DNA of 64,000 bases from Symbiodinium natans. Its lineage: Eukaryota > Sar > Dinophyceae > Suessiales > Symbiodiniaceae. Where the stretch lies: the NCBI GenBank assembly GCA_905221605.1, contig CAJNDS010000378.1, positions 62,001 through 126,000 on the forward strand, in the 5' to 3' direction. The position numbers and the translations under genes are program-made. Within the stretch, counting starts at the first letter, position 1; every line of letters begins with the position of its first letter. The notes under the pieces were generated by a model. It was not told where the DNA came from, did no database searches, and saw only the letters and a program-made list of their open reading frames with translations. This document shows positions 12,008-24,000 of the stretch, piece by piece.

Positions 12008-14332
12008 GTACGACAGAAACCGTTGCCGGACGCCGGAGTTGGAAGCCTTGGACCGGAATAGCGACGCACAATGACACACCTGCACAGCTCCTCACAGCAC
12101 CTTCGGCCTTCTGCCTTAGTTCACAACTGGTTCACGAATATGCCTATGCGTGTTCATGAGAATTTCGATTAGCAGGCTTTCGGCTCCATTCCCCTTGACG
12201 CAATGCCCGTAAAGCGCAAGACGTTGGAGAAGGGCCGGAAGGCCAAGTCGCTGGCAACCAAACCTTTGGAAGGCCAGAAATGGACACGAGAAGCGATAAG
12301 CCTGCGAAATGCTCCAGATTCTGCCTCTGATGAAGACTCCCGATGTTTGCAAAGCCTCACGTTCCAGGCAGTGCTGCCTTCAAGGAGGTAGACTCTGCCA
12401 GCACCGGTCTCGACAGCAAGTTGCTGCGGGAAGCTTACTGATGCTTACTGTTAGGACCTGTTGCCAGCCTAAATGGCAAAGACCACACCATCTGAGGCAG
12501 GACTATGCGGCTTGCTTCTGGACTAGTTGCCAACATGTCATCCGATCAAGCGAATATCGAAGGGGAGTTTCGAAAGGAACGGACATCTGAGGTGAAGGAA
12601 ATGCGGCAAGTGGTGCGAAAGGGTCCCCGGCTGGGATCAGATACGTAAAAAGAATATATATATATATATACACACACACATATATACACGTGCATATCTT
12701 GGGGGAGGCCTCTCTTGTGCACATGGGACATGTGGAAGCAAATGTTGGTTCCATGCCCCGGGTCCATGTCTATTAGAAAGCTGACAGCTAAACAGTCAGG
12801 GGGACCGGGAACCAAGACACAAGTCTTCGGGTGGATCTTGCTTCCTATACTTGCTTTGAGTGTTTTTCAGAACGGGGGGCTCCTGGTCCTTCAGCCAAGT
12901 GCCACCCCAAATCTTTGCAGGAGTTTTATTCTTTTGTGTCCTGATGCGCGTCCTAAGAGGTGAGACAATGGCGCAGAAAAAGCCGTTCTTGCTCCGACGT
13001 TGAGCCTTGACGCGAATGGCCTGGAAGCACGGGCCTTCGTGGTCGAAGGGTCGTGTTGGCGAAAGTCCACGTCTTGAACATGGGCGATCAGCAGCCCTGC
13101 CTCGTCGTGGGCACGCCTTGATTCGATGATGAATGGGTGATGTCTCAGACCCATAAACCGTTTGTTTGCACAAAGCCACCACCGTCTTCCATTTCATAAA
13201 TTCAAAATAAAGTCCAAACCCCCCTGACAGTGTTTTTGAAAACGTTGGATTTGAAAGGTGGGTTTTGGGATTTAAGTCGTGACTTTTGGAGTTGTTTCAT
13301 TTCGAGGTTGTTCTTTGGCAGGATGAGCTGTAGATAAGATGGGCAGGGTTAAGAAAGCGAAAAATGAATATACAGATATAAATATACATATGTATACATA
13401 TGTGCATGTCTGTGCCTTCATCTATGCCTCTGCAGTCAGGGTGCAGTTTTGGTGATTGCGGACAGTACGACAAGCTATCTAGCCACTATCAAAGGCATCA
13501 TCTCGGGCTGCGTCAGCATTGCCTACCACAAGGACCAGGTGCGGAAGCTAGAATGTTGAAAGACGCAGATGCACTGTACTTCCTGCTTGGCAAGCGGCTT
13601 GTAGGCATTGCAGACTGCAACACATGGTACGGACACAGATTCCGGCAGCTTTTTGGTCCGAGCGGCTGGCCAGCTGAAGCCGTTGCGTTATTTTGTTTCC
13701 TGGCCGCTCATATGCCGCCGAATGTGGCCACCCAACTTAAAGGTTTCGGCGACGTGTCTGAAGGACGGCCCTCTCTCTCTTTTTCTCTCGGCTGCTCTCT
13801 ATTTCTTTAGTGATTATGGCCTGTCTCCCACCATGCCTGCACTTAAAGGTCGCAGTCATAGTTTGTGATGCCAAAGCAGCCATGAGACCAGCTAAGCTTT
13901 TGTTTTGCTTGGTATTTTCTGCAAGGAGAGTTCGAGTCTGTTTATTCATGCAACATCAATGTGTCAGTACTAATGTGTATTATTTGGCTTGCAGAATGTC
14001 AATTCATGTGGCAGCCAACTGCCAGGGAACAAACGGGGAAGGATGTATGGGACAGTGAAAAAAAACTAACCGCGAGTAGCCCATTCCCGTGCCCTCTTTC
14101 CCTTCATATCCCTTCATGTGAAGGACCCTTTTTTGATGTTGTGAAGGATGCGGCTGTGCCACGGTGCCACTGGGAGTTGAAGTCGAGCGACTCTCCGTCG
14201 AAAAGAGTGGCCAGGCTCTGCTCCGCAAGTTTGATTCAGATTCCCTCATTTTGAGCGCAGCACGTTTGCTGTGTGAGCACTCGCTTAAGTACGCTGAACT
14301 CGAAGCACCTCAGCCTCTACTGCCCGCTGCAG
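12008..14332 (+). other. Mostly unassigned; one anonymous candidate exon at 13440-13538
   Basis: Positions 13440-13538 form a clean 33-codon exon, preceded by TCAG, beginning with G and followed by GTGCGG. It reads GAVLVIADSTTSYLATIKGI and onward and ends in YHKDQ. It is hydrophobic in the middle, and I recognise no family. It may belong to the calpain-like gene or to the N-terminus of the carrier that follows. A Lys-rich open frame at about 12203-12391 has no signature. Confidence 0.25.
12655..12692. repeat. AT/CA microsatellite
   Basis: A run of TA dinucleotides, then CA, then TA again. A second AT-rich stretch of related type lies at 13368-13405. Confidence 0.85.
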
Positions 14333-17006
14333 ATATGGAAGTCCCTTGTGAGCTTCACGGCGGGAGCGGCATACGGACTCACCTCCGTAGCGGTTGGACA
14401 GCCTTTTGACACCATCAAAACACGCATGCACCACGGCTTGACTCAGTTTTCAGCGCCCGGGAAGCGACAAGCAGCTGCGCCGAGCTGAGTCCCGAGGCAG
14501 GCCAAGCCCGACGCCGTGCGCGCAAGCGCATGGAAGGTGGGGGCCGACATCCTGCGGAACCAAGGGCCGCAGGGGTTATACAGAGGACAGCAGACAGTTT
14601 TGGCGGACCGGTTCGCTTTGCCGTTGCACAGCTTCAAGTCTCAGCAGGAGGGCTTCCAGTCGTACTTGGTGGCACAATGTTTCGATCTGCACAGTTTGGC
14701 TTCTACGACTTCGCTCTCCGGTCTCTTGCACATTTGGTTTGTCCTGCACTGCGCAAGCTTGTGGGTCCAAAGCTGCGTGACAAGGCATCTCAGAAACTCG
14801 ACCCCTCCGTACAAGATTGGCTTCCTCGATTGGTGCCATGGCATAGTAGCTCGAGGGCTGCTAAGAGACAAGCACTGAAGGTTTCAAGAGCAGGTGCCAC
14901 CACCAAGGCAAATAGCTGTGGCTGGTGCCATGGGTGGCTTCGCCCGTGGTGTCATCGAGGCACACAAGCATCGCTGTGCAACATCAGCCTGCACGCTTAG
15001 TGTAGCAGCACTGAATGAACGTTGGCTGCTTGCACCAACGGTCTGCTGAGATCTGTGAGTCAGTCAGTCATGTGACTGTAACATTCCATGTCATCTCAAT
15101 TTATCATTATGGGCCCCACTCCCCCAATTACAGTTCCTGAAGCACCAGTATGGCGTGTATAGAACGACCTTCGCACCAGCATTCAGCATACGGCCTCTGG
15201 GGACTTCTGAGGATGCTTTAAATTTCTCTGAATCTCCACACTCCACGGCTCCAAACGCTCCCACTCCCTGCATAGTGGGTCGCTGCGCCGTCACGTTTCA
15301 GAAGTGGATTGGCCGTGGCGTAATGACCCAAAGCCCAGCCCTCGGCCCCAAGCCCTCAAACTCTCAACCTCAGCTTCCTTTCCCAAGCCCGGAAACTCTC
15401 AGCCTCAACCATCAACCCCTTCCTCAACCCTCAAGCTTTCAAACCCTCAACCTCAACCTAAACCACCTGATCAGTATAATATGAGACCCGCAACTTGCGT
15501 GACTCTTGATCGAACAAAAACCTCACTATACTGCCCCCCCCCAGCCCAAATTACACGAAGTGTACACATTCCGCGATCCCTCCGGATAGAGTCATTTAAT
15601 GGGAAATGATGAGAGACTCCTTCGCTCATGCCAGGCGCCGTTTGACTTGGTGAAGGTCTGCAGGCAGGTCGAGCACCCATGGAGCATGCGGATGCTGGGC
15701 AACGTTATTGCGTAGCAGTGAGGTTGGGGGTCTGGGGGTCAGGGAGTTGACGCGCAATCCGTGCGCAGCGTTGGCATGCGTCCGCAAGCGTTGTCCGCGA
15801 GTGTCGGATTCCGTCCGGACACTCCCCGACCAGCCCGACCCGTGTCATGTCTCGTGTCGCATCGTGTCGTATCGTGTCCTTGCGTCGTGTCCTCCCTTGT
15901 ATCGTGTCTTTGTTTGGTGCCTTCGTTTCGTGTCGTGTCCTAGTGCTCGTGTCGCCTCGTGTCGCATCCTCACGTCGTATCTTTCTTGCCGAAGTTGGTG
16001 CGACGTGTCTGCATCCGGGTTCATGGATCCTATCAGGTCTTTGTTTTGGGGCAGTTGGTCATTTTGTTTTGCAAGGTAGGCATGCTGTAAGGACACTTCT
16101 GCACGGCTCGTCTGTCACCATCATACGGAACATGGGGCTCTTCAGCAGCTTCTCCATCTATCGAGACATCTTGTCTTCGCTAAACCCGTCTGGCATCTCA
16201 CCTTTCTGGATGGGAGCGATCTGCTCCAATTTGGCATGGCTTACAATCTGGCCTCTGGCGGCTTGATTTGAGATATTGCAGAACTGTCGGAATTGCCCGT
16301 TCGGGGATTCAAGCTGCAAGAGTGTAAGGCTTGGGGTGGAATTGCTGTCACGGCGGAGAATTGCTTCCTGAGGACGTCATCAAGAGCCAGAGGCAGAGCG
16401 GCAACTTCGATTCCATGACTTGGGCTTGCGAAACAATCAAGTTTATTCGCATAGTGACACAAAGACTTTAATTTGCTCATGACCTAGGATGTGGGTTTTG
16501 GTTGCTTGCCGACGGTCTGCGCGTGCATGCGCACGTGCGCGTGTTTCCGTGTGTGAGTGTGTCTGTGCCTCCCCGTGTGCATGTGTGTGTGTGTTTATGT
16601 TTTTTGTGTATTTGCTATTGAGGTTCATTGTGCGTGCGTGGCTTGTGAGAGCTTGCGAGTTTGTACGTGCCTTTGTTGTGCCTTTGCTTGTTTCGTGCGT
16701 CTTTTTTGCAGAGGAGCTGCCGAGAGCTCCTGGCAGAAGCAGCACGCAGTGGCCGCCTCTTCCGGGGCCTCTTCCCAGGCCTCGTGCGCAGCACCGCCGG
16801 GCCCCCTGTTCGCCTCGTTCGGAGAGGTGGCGAAGCGAAAGGCAAGGCAAAGGCAAAGCACAATTGATCAGACGCAATGAAGTTAGCCAGCTTTGGCATT
16901 TGCTGAGTTGGCGAACGGGACAGCCATGGTTGCATACAAGAAGGTGGAGGACATCAGGGAGCAGCAGCAGCCGCAGTCAGTGTATGTCATTGTCATGTTC
17001 CGGTAG
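14333..17006 (+). CDS. Mitochondrial carrier family (SLC25) transporter
   Basis: Three repeats, each with the P-x-D/E-x-x-K signature: QPFDTIKTRM (about 14407), APFDLVKVCRQVE (15635) and WPL/DVIKSQRQ split across an intron at 16257/16373. Exons assembled in frame: 14333-14445, 14497-14585, from 14648, about 14907-14959, 15635-15687, 16080-16257, from 16373, about 16712-16795 and 16908-17006. Introns are GT-AG (14446-14496), GA-AG (14586-14647) and GC-AG (14960-15634, 15688-16079, 16258-16372, 16796-16907). Other motifs are NQGPQGLYRG followed by GLPVVLGGTMFRSAQFGFYD in repeat 1, LLHGSSVTIIRNMGLF in repeat 2, LFRGLFPGLVRST in repeat 3, and a C-terminal ANGTAMVAYKKVED. The protein should sit in the inner mitochondrial membrane; the substrate is not determined. 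The first few residues and the end of exon 14648 are uncertain. Confidence 0.88.
15335..15475. repeat. Low-complexity CTCAACC-like repeat in a carrier intron
   Basis: Repeated CTCAACC/CTCAAAC words on the + strand, loosely reminiscent of CCCTAAA telomere repeats but too irregular to be telomeric. Confidence 0.5.
15840..15985. repeat. TCGTGTC-type short repeat in a carrier intron
   Basis: More than ten imperfect copies of TCGTGTC with 3-6 base spacers, inside the GC-AG intron 15688-16079. Confidence 0.65.
16505..16700. repeat. TG-rich low-complexity tract in a carrier intron
   Basis: Alternating TG/CG/TC sequence with a pure TG run at about 16580-16594. Open frames of 195 (+) and 144 (-) residues through it have no family signature and are by-products of base composition. 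Confidence 0.6.
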
Positions 17007-18046
17007 CATCTACCCGCTGCCATGTTTTCCGATTGGCCAGGAAATGGCTGCTGTGACATTGCCACAATGGCGGTGAGCACGGGGTATCGAGGGATGCCTT
17101 CTTCCTCCTTGTGCACGGCACCATCAATGACCATCTACTGAATCTACTGGGGTCTTTTCCAAAGCAGGTTGGGGCTGGCTGGGGGGCTTTTCAAAGCAAA
17201 GAGGTCAACTGGTCAACATTGTCCAACCGGCTTCCAACCGGCTTTGGCCTGCCTTGTGCACTCTGTCGCTCGCTCCATTTTCAGAGTCCTCGCAGTTCAC
17301 GGTCCGGCGCCTGAGCAGTGGTGGAGCGGTGGAGCGGTGTTCTCGCAACGCAGCAACACTCACCATGCTCAGACAGGATTTGAACCATTTGGCCGCACAG
17401 AGACCGCATGAACTTGATTTTCCCCGTGAGGCTCCGAATCAAATGTTTCAACAACAATTCGTTTAGCCACCATTGCAAAGCAATATTTCTGGACTTTCGG
17501 GTTTGGCATGGAGCCTTTTGGAGCATTTGGCTTCATGAGGCAACGTTTGGCCAGCCTGCCCGTTTGCCTGGGCTTGCCTTGCAAGTGCTTCTTGAGTGGG
17601 GCGCTAGAAGATGTGGGAATGCGAGTTGTCAAGGGACTGGTGACGATGACTTGTTAGAGCAGTGAATGAGATGACGGATACGAAGGTGACACAACTTGAC
17701 ATTCTTTTGCAGGCTTGCTGTTTCGGATTGCTGTGGCAGTGATGTCACAGCAAAGCCCGGCATGCTTCATGCCATTTGGCATCCGCAGGGTGTGGATGAC
17801 AACTGATGACAACTGTACAGCAGAGAGGCTGTCGGCTTGTCTTGGCTCCGGCACGTTGTTCAAGGGCATAAGATTTCCTTGACCATCTTGACCGAAATCA
17901 TGCCTGCTGGGCTGACCAGGCGACGTTTGCTGTCGTTTGTGAGAAAAAAACACGTCACGTAGCAGTGCGTGCGCCGAGGAGTGTCCTAAGTGCTCACAAG
18001 TGTCATGCGCTGTCCTGAACAACTGGAGAGTCGTACACCTGTCCAG
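17007..18046. other. Spacer between carrier and hydrolase genes; no gene recognised
   Basis: No motif-bearing exon found. The N-terminal exons of the beta-lactamase-related gene should lie here. A candidate starting at 17713 has an AG|G acceptor but no signature. Confidence 0.3.
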
Positions 18047-21000
18047 GTAGTTCTAGCAGATGCCGTGGGCATGGCAGACGTCGAGCGGGGCACCCCTTTC
18101 TCATTCGATACATACTGCCGAATGTACTGTGACCTTTGGCAGCAAGGTAGTCCCGATCTGATGAGCGATCTCGTAGCATTTTGTCAGTTATCCGATGATG
18201 ATTGAAGCCGTGTCAGTGGGGTCCTTCAGGCAACCAAGCCATTCATTGCCATCGCCGTGTTTCGGCGGCTTGCTTGCCAGGTGCTTGTGAAGAGCGGCAT
18301 GAGCTCCACGCCTCCTACGGCTGAGGTTTGCAGAAGATGGCAAGTTGGACTTGAACGATCGCTCGGACCTGACAGAGCAGAAAAGTGCAATTGAATCCAC
18401 TTAGCAGTTGTCCTTTAAGGTCTGGATAAGTATATTCCCGAGTTTGGCAAGGTCTTGGTTCAGCCAGAGTCTGGACTGAACTCCTTAAAGCTGGCGCGGT
18501 CAGCAGTGACATAGTGTAGGTTGCTGTCCAATTTCTCTGCCAGCTTTCATCTCAGGAAGGTGCAGATGCCCCTGTTGAGACGAAACGCCCGATACTGCTG
18601 AAACATTTGCTTTGCCACTGCTCAGGCACCGCAAGAGATTGCAAGATTGTCGCTTGTGACACCTGCTATCCAACATACCGAGGAATTGCATATGCCCCGG
18701 ACGTGGGCGAAACAGTTGAGGATGAGAGTTCGAGGGCTTACCTCCAGCTGCAGCAAGACGTGTATCTCGACACTGTACTTGGTCAAACGCATTTGGCTAG
18801 AGCGTCGGGGTGTTGTGTGTTCACCGGGGTCTGAGGCAGCAGAAGAGGATCAAGACTCTAGCTGAATTTGCCCGGGGCATTGCCAGGGTGCCTCTCTCAG
18901 ATCATCCAGGGAGCCTCGGATACACTCTGGGTGATGGATTAGTATTGAAAGAGTATCGCGGACAGTTTGCTTGATGCTGGCTTGATGCACCTGTATGCCA
19001 GGAATTCCTATTGGTACGGCTTTTCCTTTGATGTGTTGGGACGAGTCCTGGAAGTTGTTGGAAAGAAGAGGCTGGACAAGGCTGGGGAAATGTTTGAACA
19101 AAAGCAGCATGTCACAGCTTCAGCCATGGCGGTGGCGGCGGTGGTTCCGCGCATGTTTCGGGCAAGGTCCTGGCTGAGACCGTTTTCCGCCCCTTGGGCA
19201 TGAAGCACACAAAGTGGGCGGTGCGCAGGGACGAACTGCCTAAGCTTGCGGCCTGCCGCCAAGCTGCAGAATACGGCAGTTACCGTGCTTACAGCCGCTT
19301 TATAGGCATTGGATTTGCTTTGCTGGCATGAAGAACATGTAGGACTTTCCGAGGCTACGCTCACAAGCCGACATGGAAGAAGTTCCCCGGAATGATTTCA
19401 GCTTGTACGACTTGTCTTTCCGGAAAAGAAAGAAGGTTCAATTGATTTGTAAAAATCGAATTGAAGTGGCCTCCACGCCCAACAGTTTGTCACGTTTGCC
19501 GAGTGCTTGTGCGATCCTAGCCACAGCAACGCTGGTGGGTGGCGCTAGTGGACGCTTGTGCAATGTGGAACGCCTGTTGCACAAGCGGAAAAATAGGCAC
19601 TACTGTAGTGTTCCGTTCATTCACTGGGGCGGGACACCAGCCCGCAGCCAGCTTGAGGCTGCTCGAGGCCAGCTGATGCTTGAAAGCTGGTGCGGGACAC
19701 CAGCCCGCAGCTAGCTTGAAGGCCAGCTGGTGCTTGAAAGCTGGTGCTGGCTGGTGTCCCGCACCAGCTTTGAGGGCTGCTTGAGCCAGCTGCTGCTTGA
19801 AAGCTGGTGCGGGACACCAGCCCGCAGCCAGCTTGAAGGCAAAACGAGGCCAGCTGGTGCTTGAAAGCTGGTGCGGGCTGGTGTCCCGCACCAGCTTTGA
19901 GGGCTGCTTGAGCCAGCTGGTGCTTGAAAGCTGGTGTCCCGCTCGAGGCCAGCTGGTGCTTGAAAGCTGGTGCGGGACACCAGCCCGCAGCCAGCTTGAA
20001 GGCAAATCGAGGCCAGCTGGTGCTTGCAAGCTGGTGCGGGCTGGTGTCCCGCACCAGCTTTGAGAGCTGCTTGAGCCAGCTGGTGCTTGAAAGCTGGTGC
20101 GGGACACCAGCCCGCAGCCAGCTTGAGGGCTGCTCGAGGCCAGCTGGTCCTTGAAAGCTGGTGCGGGACACCAGCCCGCAGCTAGCTTGAAGGCAAATCG
20201 AGGCTAGCTGGTGCTTGAAAGCTGGTGCGGGCTGGTGTCCCGCACCAGCTTTGAGGGCTGCTTGAGCCAGCTGGTGCTTGAAAGCTGGTGCAGGACACCA
20301 GCCCGCAGCCAGCTTGAGGGCTGCTCGAGGTCAGCTGGTGCTTGAAAGCAGCCCGCAGCCAGCTTGAAGGCAAATCGAGGCCAGCTGATGCTTGAAAGCT
20401 GGTGCGGGCTGGTGTCCCGCACCAGCCCGCAGCCAGCTTGAGGGCTGCTCGAGGCCATGCAGCTGATGCTTGAAAGCTGGTGCGGGCCACCTGCCCGCAG
20501 CCAGCTTGAAGGCAAATCGAGGCTAGCTGGTGCTTGAAAGCTGGTGCGGGCTGGTGTCCCGCACCAGCCTGGAGGGCTGCTTGAGCCAGCTGGTGCTTGA
20601 AAGCTGGTGCGGGACCAGCCCGCAGCCAACTTGAGGGCTGCTCGAGGCCAGCTGATGCTTGAAAGCTGGTGCGGGACACCAGCCCGCAGCCAGGCCAGCG
20701 GTGCTTGAGGCCAGCTGGTGCTTGAAAGCTGGTGCGGGACACCAGCCCGCAGCCAGCTTGAAGGCAAATCGAGGCCAGCTGGTGCTTGAAAGCTGGTGCG
20801 GGCTGGTGTCCCGCACCAGCTTTGAGGGCTGCTTGAGCCAGCTGGTGCTTGAAAGCTGGTGTGGGACACCAGCCCGCAGCCAGCTTGAGGGCTGCTTTGG
20901 TGCGGGACACCAGCCCGCGCAGCCAGCTTGAAGGCAAATCGAGGCCAGCTGGTGCTTGAAAGCTGGTGCGGGCTCGTGTCCCGCACCAGCTCTGAGGGCT

Positions 21001-24000
21001 GCTTGAGGTAGCTGGTGCTTGAAAGCTGGTGCGGGACACCAGCCCGCAGCCAGCTTGAAGGGCTGCTCGAGGCCAGCTGGTGCTTGAAAGCTGGTGCGGG
21101 ACACCAGCCCGCCCTCAAGCTGGCTGCGGGCTGGTGTCACGCACCAGCTTTCAAGCACCAGCTGCTTGCAGGCTCGAGCAGCCCTCAAAGCTGGTGCAGG
21201 ACACCAGCCCGCACCAGCTTTCAAGCACCAGCTGGCCTCGATTTGCCTTCAAGCTGGCTGCGGGCTGGTGTCCCGCACCAGCTTTCAAGCATCAGCTGGC
21301 CTCGAGCAGCCCTCAAGCTGGCTCTGGGCTGGTGTCCCGCACCAGCTTTCAAGCACCAGCTGGCTCAAGCAGCCCTCAAAGCTGGTGCGGGACACCAGCC
21401 CGCACCAGCTTTCAAGCACCAGCTGGCCTCGAGCAGCCCTCAAGCTGGCTGCGGGCTGGTGGCCCCGCACCAGCTTTCAAGCATCAGCGGGCTCAAGCAG
21501 CAAAGCTGTTGCGGGACACCAGCCCGCACCAGCTTTCAAGCACCAGCTGGCCTCGATTTGTCTTCAAGCTGGCTGCGGGCTGGTGTCCCGCACCAGCTTT
21601 CAAGCTCCAGCTAGCTCAAGCAGCCCTCAAAGCTGGATACCAGCTTGCACCAGCTTTCAAGCACCAGCTGGCCTAAATTTGCCTTCAAGCTGGCGGCGGG
21701 CTTGTGTCCCGCACCAGCTTTCAAGCACCAGCTGGCCTCGAGCAGCCCTCAAGCTGGCGGCGGGCTGGTGTCCCGCACCAGCTTTCAAGCACCAGCTGGC
21801 TCAAGCAGCAAAGCTGTTGCGGGACACCAGCCCGCACCAGCTTTCAAGCACCAGCTGGCCTGGATTTGTTTTCAAGCTGGCTGCGGGCTGGTGTCCCGCA
21901 CCAGCTTTCAAGCACCAGCTGGCTCAAGCAGCCCTCAAAGCTGGTGCGGGACACCAGCCCGCACCAGCTTTCAAGCACCAGCTGGCCTAAATTTGCGCTG
22001 GTGTCCCGCACCAGCTTTCAAGCACCAGCTGGCCGAGCAGCCCTCAAGCTGGCTGCGGGCTAGTGTCCCGCACCAGCTTTCAAGCGCCAGCTGGCTCAAG
22101 CAGCCCTCAAAGCTGGTGCGGGACACCAGCCCGCACCAGCTTTCAAGCACCAGCTGGCCTCGATTTGCCTTCAAGCTGGCTGCGGGCTGGTGTCCCGCAC
22201 CAGCTTTCAAGCACCAGCTGGCCTCGAGCAGCCCTCAAGCTGGCTGCGGGCTGGTGTCCCGCACCAGCTTTCAAACACCAGCTGGCTCAAGCAGCCCTCA
22301 AAGCTGGTGCGGGACGGACACCAGCCCGCACCAGCTTTCAAGCACCAGCTGGCCTCGATTTGCGTTCAAGCTGGCTGCGGGCTGGTGTCCCGCACCAGCT
22401 TTCAAGCACCAGCTGGCCTCGAGCAGCCCTCAAGCTGGCTGCGGGCTGGTATCCCGCACAAGCTAGCTCAAGCAGCCCTCAAAGCTGGTGACACCAGCCC
22501 TCACCAGCTTTCAAGCACCAGCTGGCCTCGATTTGCCTTCAAGCTGGCTGCGGGCTGGTGTCCCGCACCAAAGCAGCCCTCAAGCTGGCTGCGGGCTGGT
22601 GTCCCGCACCAGCTTTCAAGCACCAGCTGGCTCAAGCAGCCCTCAAAGCTGGTGCAGGACACCAGCCCGCACCAGCTTTCAAGCACCAGCTGGCCTCGAT
22701 TTGCCTTCAAGCTGGCTGCGGGCTGGTGTCCCGCACCAGCTTTCAAGCACCAGCTGGCTTCGAGCAGCCCTCAAGCTGGTTGCGGGCTGGTGTCCCGCAC
22801 CAGCTTTCAAGCATGTGCTGGCTCAAGCAGCCCTCAAAGCTGGTGTGGGACACCAGCCCGCACCAGCTTTCAAGCACCAGCTGGCCTCGATTTGCCTTCA
22901 AGCTGGCTGCGGGCTGGTTGCCCGCACCAGCTTTCAAGCACCAGCTGGCCTCGAGCAGCCCTCAAGCTGGCTGCGGGCTGGTGTCCCGCACCAGCTTTCA
23001 AGCACCAGGTGGCTCAAGCAGCCCTCAAAGCTGGTGCGGGACACCAGCCGGGACCCCAGCCCGCACCAGCTTTCAAGCACCAGCTGGCCTCGACTTGCCT
23101 TCAAGCTGGCTGCGGGCTGGTGTCCCGCACCAGCTTTCAAGCACCAGCTGGCCTCGAGCAGCCCTCAAGCTGGCTGCGGGCTGGTGTCCCGCACCAGCTT
23201 TCAAGCACCAGCTGGCTCAAGCAGCGGGTGCGGGACACCAGCCCCACCAGCTTTCAAGCACCAGCTGGCCTCGAGCACCCTCAAGCTGGCTGCGGGCTGG
23301 TGGCCCGCACCAGCTTTCAAGCACCAGCTGGCTCAAGCAGCCCTCAAAGCTGGTGCGGGACACCAGCCGGGACCCCAGCCCGCACCAGCTTTCGAGCACC
23401 AGCTGGCCTCGATTTGCCTTCACGCTGGCTGCGGGCTGGTGTCCCGCACCAGCTTTCAAGCACCAGCTGGCCTCGAGCAGCCCTCAAGCTGGCTCTGGGC
23501 TGGTGTCCCGCACCAGCTTTCAAGCACCAGCTGGCTCAAGCAGCCCTCAAAGCTGGTGTGGGACACCAGCCCGCACCAGCTTTCAAGCACCAGCTGGCCT
23601 CGATTTGCCTTCAAGCTGGCTGCGGGCTGGTGTCCCGCACCAGCTTTCAAGCACCAGCTGGCTCAAGCAGCCCTCAAAGCTGGTGCGGGACACCAGCCCG
23701 CACCAGCTTTCAAGCACCAGCTGGCCTCGATTTGCCTTCAAGCTGGCTGCGGGCTGGTGTCCCGCACCAGCTTTCAAGCACCAGCTGGCCTCGAGCAGCC
23801 CTCAAGCTGGCTGCGGGCTGGTGTCCCGCACCAGCTTTCAAGCATCATCTGGCCTCGAGCAGGCCTCAAGCTGGCTGCGGGCTGGTGTCCCGCACCAGCT
23901 TTCAAGCACCAGCTGGCTCAAGCAGCCTTCAAAGCTGGTGCAGGACACCAGCCCGCACCAGCTTTCAAGCACCAGCTAGCCTCGATTTGCCTTCAAGCTG

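Noticed and set aside
15335-15475. Internal telomere repeat
   Set aside because: The CTCAACC words are too irregular and lack consecutive CCCTAAA units.
16489-17076. 195-residue Cys/Val-rich protein on the + strand
   Set aside because: It runs through a TG-rich low-complexity intron and across two carrier exons in other frames.
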